DNA of 64,000 bases from the NCBI GenBank assembly GCA_012932295.1, contig JAAONU010000013.1:6990603-7054602 (forward strand), written 5' to 3'. How positions within the stretch are numbered: the stretch's first letter is position 1; every line of letters begins with the position of its first letter. Positions 22,501 through 33,077 of this stretch are shown in pieces. Source of the DNA: Cyclina sinensis. Lineage: Eukaryota > Mollusca > Bivalvia > Venerida > Veneridae. The translations under genes and the position numbers were made by a program. Below the pieces are notes generated by a model that saw nothing but the letters and a program-made list of their open reading frames with translations, had not been told where the DNA came from and did not search any database.

Positions 22501-25500
22501 CGAGGGCTCTACAACGGAAGTGTCGAGGGCTCTCATTTAAACAGATCACCAAAATGTGAAAGAGCCACCGTTTAGTAGGGGTGCATGTTAAATATCTAAA
22601 CTGGACTTGTCCATCTTTCAGTTTATACATATCCATTTCATAGTTTATTTGGTGCTTATTGAAAACTGACTGACTGAATGGCAAATAGTGCAGACCATGA
22701 TCAGACTTTCATGGATGTGCAAGCTGATCTTGGTCTGCACTGGTCACAAAGGTAGACTCAGTTTCCTCAAGCAGGGTAAAGGTTAATCATCTTTGTGGAC
22801 TTAGTAGTAAATCTACTGCAGTAGACATGGCTAAAACTACATTTTGTTTGTTACAATAAATTACAAATGCCAGTGAAGTAAAGGAACAATTCTGGATTAT
22901 TCTGCTTTGAATTAACATCTGTTCATTATAGTTTCCTTTATGAGAAAAATCTTTAATGAGAATGTGCTTCTGTTTACATATTATACTGCGATATCTGCTA
23001 CATTATTCCAACTGTTGGCTATTTCTTATTTAAACTTTTGAATAAGATGTACAACTTCCATGGTTATATTTCAAAGCACATGAATTTAATTACTACAAAT
23101 TGTAAATAAAAGTATCAAATTAAATTCATTGCCCTTGACTTTGGCATAATGTACAATTTCTATTAAGTAACTATATTATATATGAAAACAAAATGTAGGG
23201 TAATTTAGACATTAGTACAAACAAGTCTTTTTTACTATCAGCATTTTTATGTTTGTCTAATGTTTTAATTTAATGAACAGCAGACTTGTTTATTGAGAAA
23301 AATAATGCTGTTGGCCGATGTTCAAATCTGAGGTCATTTCTGCTATAACTGTAACATTATAATTATTTCTGAAGTGCAAAGTAAGCACATTTTATTCTAT
23401 CTATTAATCATGATAACAATATGCACAGACCGATAAATTTTATTACATTATATGATAAAAGTGACAGGATCAAGAAAGATTATCTTAATAAATAGAGAAA
23501 AGTTATTTTTCCAGTGTTAGTTCGTTGATGATTTTGTAAAATTATTACATGAATGTAAAGAAAAATGATACTTTTACGAGAAAGGGCAGTTGTTGATTAT
23601 TGTAAACTTGGCCATCTGGGTAAGTTCAGCAGGGGAAAAGTTGTATTTGTTCTGTAAGGTCATCTAGGCAATGTGTTGAAATAGTAAACAGATTATTGAT
23701 GAGTAGAAATACTGTCATAACTGTTTGAAAGAATAATGGTCTACCTACGATGTTTGAAATAATAATCGTCCACCTACGGTGTTTGAAAGAATAATGGTCT
23801 ACCTACCATGTTTGAAAGAATAATGGCCTACCTACAATGTTTGAAAGAATAATGGCCTACCTATGATGTTTGAAAGAATAATGGCCTACCTACAATGTTT
23901 GAAAGAATAATGGCCTTCCTATGTTACAATGTTTGAAATAACTGACAGTATGAAATGGGGCATGTTTGATACTGCTCTGTTGATTCATGTCATTTAGCAT
24001 TAAAGGCAGAACAGTCATGATTTATAGAACTAAGCACTAATTCAAAATGAAGTCAAACTGTGATTGACATTTCCTTTCTTTTCGCAGTATGCAGCTGAAC
24101 TCATTCAAATTCTATGTTATGAAAAGTCTTTGTAATAGTATGATTTACTTCAATTGTAATGTTAACACACCAACAGGCACACTTTCATAGGGAGCATTCT
24201 ATATCATAAGATTTGATATCTAGCCAAATTTATCGAATATGGATTATGTGCATAATATAGTTACTAGTTATAACTGACAAATTTTATACATTCAGAAATA
24301 TTAACCTACACTTGGCAGTTGAACTGGTTTTAAACGTTCTGATTGTGTTTGCTTAAGAATGAACTTTTTTGAATAACTTCTATAGGAAGTCTAAATATTT
24401 GTGTACTGTCAGTTTTACAATAGCACACGTACAATACATTTCAGAGCTTTTTCTATTACTTTTGATTCCAGAGTATTGAAAAAGATAATCGAAAATGAAA
24501 TTGCGGTATTAGTTACATGGGGCTGAAAACCATTGTAAATGCCACTAAAGGTATGAAAACTGAATCACTGTGTTAAATATTTCAATTGAATATTTTCTCC
24601 AATGATAATAGCAAAACATAAATTAGCAAAATGGATGACAGACCTAATTACATATATCAGTTTTTATTCATTTTCATCTAAGAACCTTAGAAACCACTTG
24701 TATAAGAATTCTTTAATACATGAAAAGAAAACTTGATTTTCGGTGATTTAATTGGTCTGACTTTGAAAGTTTGCATTTTAAGAATAGATAAATCATGGTG
24801 AAAGCTTATTTTTTCTTTTTTCAGTAAAAAAGAAATATATATATTTGTCAAGTTGTGTCAGAAGACTATAAATAAAGTGTACTTGTTATTTAAAATTTAT
24901 AAATTCTTTTACAAATTACCTTGCAATAGCTTTTAGGAATGTTTAAACAACCAACGTTATAGGCATTAGCACCTGCTGTAATGAATAACAACTGCTTTGT
25001 GCCTGTGGAATGTTTACTGTAAAAGAATTTCATGTATGAATCTTATTAGAAAGTCCCATTTTAGACCTTCTCACGAGAATCAAACAACAAAAGCTGCTCA
25101 TGCAGTCTTTCATAGGTTGTTTCATCAGAATATTAAGGGCTATTAAGGACACTGTGTACCAGTTGATACTTTAAAAAAAAACAGTCAGGTAATACATAGT
25201 CTCACTTAAATTGCAAGGCAGTTAGGTGCTTAAGTTATATTAGTGGTCAGTGACAATGAAATTAAAAAAAAATATCTGATGTGTACTCCTTGAAAACAAA
25301 TATAACCAATGCTTCTGCTTAAATATATATTCATTGTGAAAAATATTTTTTTTACCAAAGAATTCAGTTCGATATGGTATGTTATATGAAAGCTTTTATG
25401 AGGGTCCAGTCAAAATGCAGAAAGGTTGATTTTTTTTTTTTAATTAAACCCTCCTTAGACGTGAAAAAGTCTTTGTTACTTTCAGAACATTAACTTTGTT

Positions 25501-28500
25501 TTCAGCATTTATCTTGACTATCATGCATCTTACCATTAAAATATTAAAAGAATAATCATAATGTTTCAAGTAGAATGCTTTTGTGGTAAAACTAAAGACA
25601 CGAGCATTGAGTGGGCACATGTATCCAGCAAAGCAAACCATAGTTCTGAACAGGCCAAGAGAAATGCCATTATAGTCTGTCAAAAATGTCATTCTGTTGT
25701 TAAATCCAGTACCCACACAAAGGTGTGCCATCCACCTCTCTCATTCCACCCTGCCTCCCCTAACACTTTACCACAGGTTCTTGATCTAGGCCAAATAATT
25801 TGAATGATATCCAAGTCCATTAGAAAGTTCTGCAGGTGAACCTAGGTTTATTCAAATTAGATTATTCACTATTGTATGGTAGAACTTTTTAAGCCAACCT
25901 GAGTATGAATTGCTCAAGGGTGAGCTTCTGGGATCATTGTTTGTCTGGCATGCATCATGCGGTGTGCGTTGTCAACAATTTGACTTGAACAACTTCTCCT
26001 CCTATACTGCTATGTCAATTTTGACAACACTTGCTTGGGGTATTCCTCGCATTCCTTGCATATTCCTTGCTCTACCAAAGTTGTTCAAAGAATTGAATGC
26101 CATTAAGAACTCTGGTTGCCATGGCAACAGAAAAAGAAAAACTTTGAAAATCTTGTCAGAAACCACAAGGCCCTGCCTGAGCTTTAAGATTTAGTATGTA
26201 GCATTGTCTAGTGGACCTCTACTAAGTTTGTTCAAATTACAGCCCTGGGATCAAAACTGGCCCTGCCCCAGGGGTCAATTGAGTTTACATAGGCTTGTAT
26301 AGGGAAAACCTTAATAATCTTCTTGTCTGAAACCACAAAGCCTAGAGCTTAGATATTTTTAATGGAGCATCAGCTAGAGGTCCTTTACCAAGTTTGTTCA
26401 AATTATGCCCACCTGAGTCAGAATTGGCCCCATCCAGGAGGCCTATTTGTGCAATATATTTAATCTTTAAAAATCTTCTTGTGAGAAACCATAAATTTTA
26501 GACCTAAGATTTTTTGCATGGAGCATCATCTAGAGGTCCTCTTTTAAAATTGTTGAAATAATGCCCCTTGGTTCATAAATAGCCTTGCCCCAGAGATCAC
26601 TCGATTTTACATGGACTTATATAAGGAAACCTTAAAAATCTTCTTGTCTGAAACTACAAAGCCAAGAGCTAAGATTTTTGCATGGAACATCAGCTAGAGG
26701 TCCTCTACCAAGATTGTTCAAATTACCGGTAAGCGCCTATGGTCATTAATGGCCTGGCCCCAGGGTCATTTGATTTTACAAAGGCTTATAAAGGGAAGAC
26801 TTAAAAAATTTTCTTGTCTGAAACCACAAGGCCTATATATTTTGCACAAAGCATCAGCTTGAGGTCCTCTACCAAGTATATTCAAACTATGCCCTTGGAT
26901 GAAAATTGGCTCTACCCTGGGGGTCACTTGAATTCATATAGATTTATATAGGGAGAACCCTAAAAAAGCTTCTGATGTTTGCTCAACAGCAGATGCAAAG
27001 GCAAAGTATTCAGGTGAGCGATCTAGGGCCATTAAAGCCCTCTTGTTTAATTTTTTTTAACTACTCACAATGTCTGCTGTCTGCAAGTCTCACCCGAGTA
27101 CTTGTACTACCACTGTCAGATCCTACCCATCAGGATGTGAACTCTAACCTTCAGGAGCTTCCTTCAATAAACCTCTCCCTAAATCAATTTTAGACCAGAG
27201 GTCATCACTTGTATATCTTTGAAAATCAATTTCAGTGAAAAAAAATGTCAAAGAACCCAACCTGTGAGAATTAATAAATAATTCAGATGTATGCCCTATG
27301 CCTATGAATAAGACATACGGGTAATCTATTATACAAACAGAATTAGGGAGTAAAAAAGAAAATGAAAGGAAAGTTTAAAGTTTAGTTGTTTAGTTTAGGC
27401 AGAATTTATTGTTATTTGGATTACTGGTACATGTATATAACCCAAACTTTCAAGTTTTTAAGCCTCTTAGTAAGCAGCAAGCTGTAGAAAATATTTAGCA
27501 TTATTTGTTAGAGATAAAATGTGACAATGAAAAACACTAGTCATAGATGATGGTTGATTAAATTTTAAAATGATACTTGTTTAAAAAAAAGGACAGAATG
27601 AAAAGCCTGTGTGGTTTGGTAATGTTTATTAGTGAAGCATTGGATCAAGCATGTGGCTCCTGAATTATTAGTGAAGTGTGTTGCCACTAGACCTTGCATT
27701 TAAAAGCAATCTTGTTTGTATTTTTGCCTATAATAGGCAGCATTTTGAAAGGTAAAATTCAGTAATTCTTAGAAAAACATCAGGTGTGTCACAGATTCTA
27801 AGGATTAGGTAGAACAGTATTTTGTATGTAACCTATCAATATTTCGTATTACAGAACTGTCAACATTTTTTATATTCATAATCAACTGTTCAAAGGGTAG
27901 ATTTCTATCTCAGGAACATCAAACATTTATTGATTCATTATAAAACAAGCCCAATGTTAAAGTCACAAGTTTTAGTTTGTATATATATTTCTTTATAGCA
28001 TTAAGTATATTTACATACAGTCTGCAGTGAAGGTTAGGAAAGGTTCGATTGAATTTAAAGTCAATATTCTTATATCATTAAAATTCAAAAATCAAATACG
28101 CTTATTGAATTTGATATTAGGTGATTGGCGGGTGTCACTTATAAAGATTAGAGAACTAGAAACTTTGATACAAAATACAGGTATATGTCCTTAAGAATTT
28201 GCAAACAAGTTCAAGTGTTAATAATATAGGAACTTCTGCTTAGAAAATGTATTTCTTATGGCTTTTATATTTTCTCAACAAGGACAAAAGTTCAAAATGA
28301 TATTGTAAAAGCTAATTTCATATTCGAAAAATTTGCAACTGAGGTTTAAGTGAAATTTTAATTTTGGTTCTTAAAAGTCTGATCCAGAAAAAAGTATTTA
28401 ATTTTTTTCCTTAAAGCACATTGGCTAATCTTTTTCATTTTACCACATAATCCCCAGGATTATAGCTTAAAGGTGCTAGTCTGTGAGATGGTACCTGGAG

Positions 28501-31500
28501 GCTAAGCATTTAGAGTCTTCAGAAATAAAATTTATGTTGTTGTTTATTATAAGATTTTACCATTTTTATGCCAATGAAGGGTGGCATATAGTAGTCTGTC
28601 TGTTATTCTGTCTGTCTGCCTGTTCGTCCAATCTGTTCGTGTGCAACTCCTACAATTCTCATTTGATTTTTACCAAACTTTCACCCAGTGATCATTATGA
28701 AGTGCCGCAGTGCATTTTCTTCGGCTTATGCTATTCCATCTTTTTTGGCGGAGTAATTGGCCTTTATTATGCCCCCTCCTCAAAGAAGTTGGGGTATATT
28801 GCTTTGCATTTGTCTGTCGGTCGGTCCGTAGACCAAATGGTTTCCGACCAATAACTAAAGAATACTTAGGCCTAGGAACTTCAAACTTGGTAGGATGATT
28901 GTCCATCACAAGTAGATGACCCCTATTGATTTTGGGGTCAAGGGGTCAAAGGTCAAGGTCACATTGGCCTTGTGGGTAGAAACGGTTTCCGACCAATAAC
29001 TAAAGAACGCTTAGGCCTAGGAATTTCAAACTTGGTAGGATGATTGTCCATCACCAGTAGATGACCCCTATTGATTTTGGGGTCAAGGGATCAAAGGTCA
29101 AGGTCACATTGACCTTGTAGGTAGAAACAGTTTCCGACCAATAACTAGAGAACGCTTTGACCTAGGTTCACCAAACTTTGTATGCTGGTTGGTCATCACC
29201 AGTAGATGACCCCTATTGATTTTGAGGTCATTAGGTCAAAGGTCAAGATCACAGGGACCTTCATCCTAAAAACGGTTTCCGATCAATAACTAGAGAACGC
29301 TTTGACCTAGGTTCACCAAACTTGGTGTGCTTGGTGGTCATCACTAGTAGATGACCCCTATTGATTTTGAGGTCATTCGGTCATAGGTCAAGCTCACAGG
29401 GACCTTCATCCTAAAAACGGTTTCTAATCAATAACTAGAGAACGCTTTGACCTAGGTTCACCAAACTTGGTATACTGGTTGGTCATCACCAGTAGATGAC
29501 CCATATTGACTTTGAGGTCATTAGGTCAAAGGTCAAGATCACAGACTTTCATCTAAAAAACGGTTTCCGATCAATAATTAGAGAACGCTTTGACCTAGGT
29601 TCACCAAACTTGGTATGCTTGGTGGTTATCACCAGTAGATGACCCCTGTTGATTTTGAAGTCATTAGGTCAAAGGTCAAGCTCACAGAGACTTTGACTCT
29701 AAAATCGGTTCATGATCAATAACTAGAGAATGCTTTGACCTAGGTTCACCAAACTTTGTATGTTGGTTGGTCATCACCAGTCGAAGACCCCTATTGACTT
29801 TGAGGTCATTAGGTCAAAGGTCAAGATCACAGAGACTTTCATCCTTAAAACGGTTTCCGATCAATAACTAGAGAACGCTTTGACCTAGGTTCACCAAACT
29901 TGGTATGCTTGGTGGTCATCACCAGTAGATGACCCCTGTTGATTTTGAGGTCATTAGGTCAAAGGTCAAGCTCACAGAGACTTTGACTCTAAAAACGGTT
30001 CATGATCAATAACTAGAGAATGCTTTGACCTAGGTTCACCAAACTTTGTATGTTGGTTGGTCATCACCAGTAGAAGACCCCTATTGACTTTGAGGTCATT
30101 AGGTCAAAGGTCAAGATCACAGAGACTTTCATCCTTAAAACGGTTTCCGATCAATAACTAGAGAACGCTTTGACCTAGGTTCACCAAACTTGGTATACTG
30201 GTTGGTCATCACCAGTAGATGACCCATATTGACTTTGAGGTCATTAGGTCAAAGGTCAAGGTCACAGAGACTTTGACTTTAAAAATGGTTTCCGATCAAT
30301 AACTAGAGAATGCTTTGACCTAGGTTCACCAAACTTGGTATGCTGGTTGGTCATGACCAGTAAATGACCCCTATTGATTTTGAGGTCATTAGGTCAAAGG
30401 TCAAGGCCACAGGGACCTTGATCCTAAAAACGGTTTCTGATCAATAACTAGAGAATGCTTTGGCCCAACCACAAGCAATTAGGTGCTGCCGGGGGGCATT
30501 TATGTTTTACAAACATTTCTTGTTTAATTGTTCTTTAAATTTCTTGTGTGCCAACCTCCTACAATTTTGTAACTGAACAATATTTTCACCTATGGTGTTC
30601 AACTAGAGCATAAAAATCCAAAAGTTTAAAGTTAAGGAACTGTTTTGAAACACTTTTTCTGTAAAAGACATGTGTTGGCCTATGGGTAACACATCAGTTT
30701 TGCAAATTTTTCTAATTTTACCAGCCATGCAAAAAGGTAAAGGACATATTTTAGTTTTATCCCTGGGCATATGGTAACTTTGTTCAGTTCACAGACTGCA
30801 TTTTTTATTTAGAACGAATGATAAAGGTTACATTAAGTTGTAAGCTACCGTGACTGTGACCATTTCAATGTTTCCGTGGCATTCATGTCTGTGACACATT
30901 TCTTGTATATGATGTACAATCAAAAAACATTCTCTATTTCTTTCTGTACTTGCTTGGAACAAAAGAAACCCATTACCACTGTAGTCCCTAAATAATCTTT
31001 ATGTGTGGACATTCCCTTTTGAACTAATATTTTCAATTTATTATTGTTATTGCAGACGTCATTTTCGTGAAGTGCTGAAGCAGCAGATGGCAGACAAAAA
31101 TGTGATGGAGAAAATGGAGTTTAAGGAAAAAGTCCGAGAAACAGAACAAGCTATATCATACGACAGAGAATGCAGAATGAATGATGCAATGGAATATCAT
31201 AGAAAACATGCATATCTCATGCAATACAGGGATGGTAATAAAAAGGTAACATCTCCCAGAAACAGTATTGATTTCTGGTTGTTTTAAGTTAACATATAAA
31301 AGGTTTCTTGTTGTTGACAGATTTCATCAGCTGAGGGATTTTTTTAGAATGTGTCTATTGTCTCTGTTGCCTCCTCCTTGTAGTTTTAACCCCAGTGCAG
31401 AAGTTTTTTTTTTTAATTGAAGGAGCACTAGTTCTGGCAATGTTTTGTAAGTGAAGCATTACCTTAATTGTTATATAAGTGTGTTACCACAAGACCAGTT

Positions 31501-31869
31501 TTGTGTGTATTCTTGCCGATAATAAGCAGCATTTTAAAAACGTAAAATTTTGTAATTTAACTTACATTTTAACTGTGTTCACAATTTTGTTTTGAAAAGC
31601 AGTGCTGTCAGATGTTGTTACTGTTTCTATTTCAGTAATTTACATAGTTATTAATATGTTGATAGATGGAATGGGGCAGAAGAAAATGTGCAAATGATTT
31701 GAAACATGGTGTTGTATCATTCACTGGTCACTGATGATTTTGTTTTTTATGTTTTAAGCAAATGGAAGATCGATGGGCCAACACAAGATACAACCGAGAA
31801 TTAGAAAATAGAATAGACAGGGAGAGACTGAGATATAATCCAATTAACTGGAGCTGTTCACTAAAATAG
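16503..31869 (+). CDS. Conserved-looking charged protein, 212 residues, three coding exons; possibly ciliary/axonemal
   Basis: Exons 16503-16840, 31056-31245 and 31759-31869 join in phase (2 then 0) with consensus sites (TATATATTTTCAG|, AG|GTATGT, TTATTGCAG|, AAG|GTAACA, TTTTAAG|) to a TAG stop. The first exon starts at 16479 with 24 untranslated bases. Residues 1-75 are Pro/Ser-rich (PPPRSHSSASMYVPYPPKE, LAPPPPRKRINWSWE). The rest is highly charged, probably helical, rich in E, K, R, H and Y (YHRKHAYLMQYRDG), and ends ERLRYNPINWSCSLK. The repeated INWSW/INWSC motif near both ends of the helical part is notable. Small, Tyr/Arg-rich helical proteins with NW and YNP motifs are common among axonemal microtubule-inner proteins, but this is only a resemblance and I cannot name a family. 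The first intron is 14.2 kb and holds several mobile elements. A further untranslated first exon upstream is likely. Confidence 0.75.
16841..19400. other. Intron, nothing distinctive
   Basis: AT-rich intron sequence with no supported exon or clear repeat boundary. Confidence 0.5.
19405..19616 (+). repeat. tRNA-headed SINE of a different type, with a Meta-like core
   Basis: A-box-like TGGCCAAGTGGTTAACATG and B-box-like GGGTTCAAACCC are 45-60 bases apart, as in a class II (Leu/Ser) tRNA head. The body contains CCTTGAGCAAGAAACTTTAC and a GGTTCCAGGAACGGATTCGA part. The body resembles the conserved core shared by many animal 'Meta' SINEs (recalled, not searched). It ends in an A-rich region near AAATAAATTTGG. 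Confidence 0.7.
20804..22790. repeat. MITE-like element interrupted by the long-inverted-repeat element
   Basis: The left piece (TTAATCCTTACCATGT, to 20817) and the right piece (from 22584, CATGTTAAATATCTAAACTGG, through CTTGGTCTGCACTGGTCACA to the AGGTTAA end) join into one copy of the family seen inverted at 58498-58705. That copy reads continuously across the same point. It therefore marks the old insertion site. Confidence 0.7.
20818..22583. mobile_element. 1766-bp DNA element with 538-bp inverted arms, CAC..GTG ends and 5-bp target duplication
   Basis: Left arm 20818-21355 and right arm 22046-22583 are inverted copies of equal length with few differences. They begin CACCCCTACTAAACGGTGGC and end with the complement. 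CATGT stands on both sides (20813-20817 and 22584-22588). Near the inner ends of the arms a ~20-bp block (AATGTGATGG.GCCATCG) is repeated about four times, like transposase-binding subterminal repeats. The 690-bp centre contains an open frame of about 51 codons (from 21577, MEHDSEVIVK.., with a basic PHRRKRIK) that soon hits stops, so the copy is non-autonomous. The superfamily is not clear. A 5-bp duplication with CAC ends recalls Transib-like elements, while very long arms recall foldback elements. Confidence 0.85.
22800..25900. other. Intron with a minisatellite, no exon seen
   Basis: AT-rich intron. Apart from the 29-bp array, nothing stands out. Open frames at 25444-25803 on both strands have no splice or family support. 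Confidence 0.5.
23723..23940. repeat. 29-bp minisatellite, seven copies plus a partial
   Basis: GTTTGAAAGAATAATGGCCT plus ACCTACAAT repeats at 23723, 23752, 23781, 23810, 23839, 23868 and 23897, with a 5-bp insertion before the last partial copy. Copies differ mainly at GGTC/GGCC and ACGA/ACAA. Confidence 0.9.
25910..27052 (-). mobile_element. Tandem-array element with CAGGTGAGC end (family C), ~160-bp repeats
   Basis: It starts GCTCAAGGGTGAGCTTCTGGG with a decayed GTGTGCGTTGTCAACAATTTG block. It continues with about five copies of a ~160-bp unit (AATCTTCTTGTCTGAAACCA, GCATCAGCTAGAGGTCCTCT, AAATTATGCCC, CCCCAGGGGTCA) and ends CAGGTGAGCGATCTAGGGCC followed by ATTAAAGCCCTCTTGTTT. That end is the reverse complement of the left end of the elements at 37028 and 38015. 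No coding capacity. Confidence 0.8.
27053..28763. other. Intron, with a decayed element start at 28560-28763
   Basis: No exon seen. From 28560 a sequence of the kind TTTATGCCAATGAAGGGTGGCATAT with TCTGTCTGTCTGCCTGTTCGTCC and GTGTGCAACTCCT looks like the head of another bivalve element, cut short by the one that follows. Confidence 0.45.
28764..30525 (+). mobile_element. Tandem-array element (family A) with eleven 145-bp monomers
   Basis: The head has a hairpin-like TTATGCCCCCTCC..TTGGGG and TCTGTCGGTCGGTCCGTAGACC. Monomers then start at 28838, 28983, 29128, 29273, 29418, 29561, 29706, 29851, 29996, 30141, 30286 and 30431 (last one partial), so the period is 145. The tail is GGTGCTGCCGGGGGGCATTT followed by ATGTTTTACAAACATTTCTTG. 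The same head and tail bound the element at 60511-61755. Each monomer includes AATAACTAGAGAACGCTTTG, AGTAGATGACCCCTATTGA and AGGTCAAAGGTCAAGRTCAC. Noncoding. Confidence 0.88.
30526..31055. other. End of the large intron, nothing else seen
   Basis: Ordinary intron sequence leading to the acceptor at 31055. Confidence 0.5.
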
Positions 31870-32591
31870 TTTGCATTCTAGTTCAATCCTAGACTTCAGT
31901 TTGTTCAAAATTGTCATTTATACCTGCTACACTTAGAATCAGCTAGCCTTACAACAGTACTGAAATCTTGCTCATAAACTCTGCATCAGACATCAGCACT
32001 AGAAAACTATCAACTGCCAGTTCCACTTCATTGAGGAACAGTAGATCATCATAAGCTCAAAATTCATCAAGTCATAAAGTGTTTTAAGCTAAAGACCTGA
32101 TTTATACATTCAGGTTGTTTTATTTGGAATTTGAATGTATGGAGATATGGAAATATTGTATAGATCTGATACATGCTCATCTATTTTGTATCATTTTGAA
32201 ACATGTTATATTCAAACCATTCAGGAGCAAGTGTATCTGATCAAGTTTGATTGCTTACTGAAAACTGTTAGAACTTTTTTGTTTTAGGATATGATGAAAC
32301 ACAAAATTACATAATAGTTTTCAGTGCAAGAATTTTTTTGTAAATACATGTATGATTATTTATATTTTCATTAATTTTCCTTTTAAGATGCTCAAATAGT
32401 ATTATATCCCTACATATCCACTATTTAAAACAAAGTTGCATTACTCACAAGACACTTTGTAATTAAATGTCTCTGAAACAAGTACCGTCAAAATGCAGTT
32501 CTTCAGCAAGAGGTGATATTTTTTTAAATAGAACCACATTTTTATAGTATCATTACAAATAATACTAATGAGGGAAAAGAATGTTTTGTAG

Positions 32592-32800
32592 TTAACCCTG
32601 AACATGCTGAAATTTTGTAATGGATTTGCCCAGCTTTGACTTTGGAACTGTCCATTCCAAGTTTAAGGGTTTCAATATCAAAAAACAAAAATGGAGCTAC
32701 CAACAGCATAGAGCCTGGTCAGACTGCACGGATGTGCAGGCTGGCCTGGCTCTATACTGGTGGCAAAGGCTAATCACTTTCGGTTCCAGCAGGTTAAGGG
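32592..32800. repeat. MITE-like element, copy 2
   Basis: TTAACCCTGAACATGC to CCAGCAGGTTAAGGG; it aligns end to end with 4870-5084. Imperfect TTAACC/GGTTAA ends. Confidence 0.8.
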
Positions 32801-32929
32801 TGAACCATAGTTTAGCTCTATAGTGATTTGTTCAATCCCATTTTGGTTGTACCTTATAGTATTTTCTTAGCTGTTACCATGTTAGCAGAAATATTTTTCC
32901 TTTATGTCCAGCTCAGACTTGATCAGCAT

Positions 32930-33077
32930 ATATAGAATTAAATAAATAAATGTAGTCTGATCATGGTCTACACTGTTCACTATTCAGTCAGTTTTTATTG
33001 AATATCCCTATAAATGGTTGGTCTAAATTGAATAGTGGAAAAGTCTGTTTAGAAATTTAGCAGAGTAAGGGTTAACC
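32930..33077. repeat. Decayed member of the GACCATGATCAG family
   Basis: It contains AGTCTGATCATGGTCTACAC, TTTTTATTGAATATCCC and an AGTAAGGGTTAACC end, matching the order in 58498-58705. Confidence 0.5.

Noticed and set aside
28920..30470. A CRISPR-like array from the regular 145-bp spacing
   Set aside because: The whole monomer is conserved with no unique spacers, in a eukaryotic intron; it is a tandem satellite-type array.
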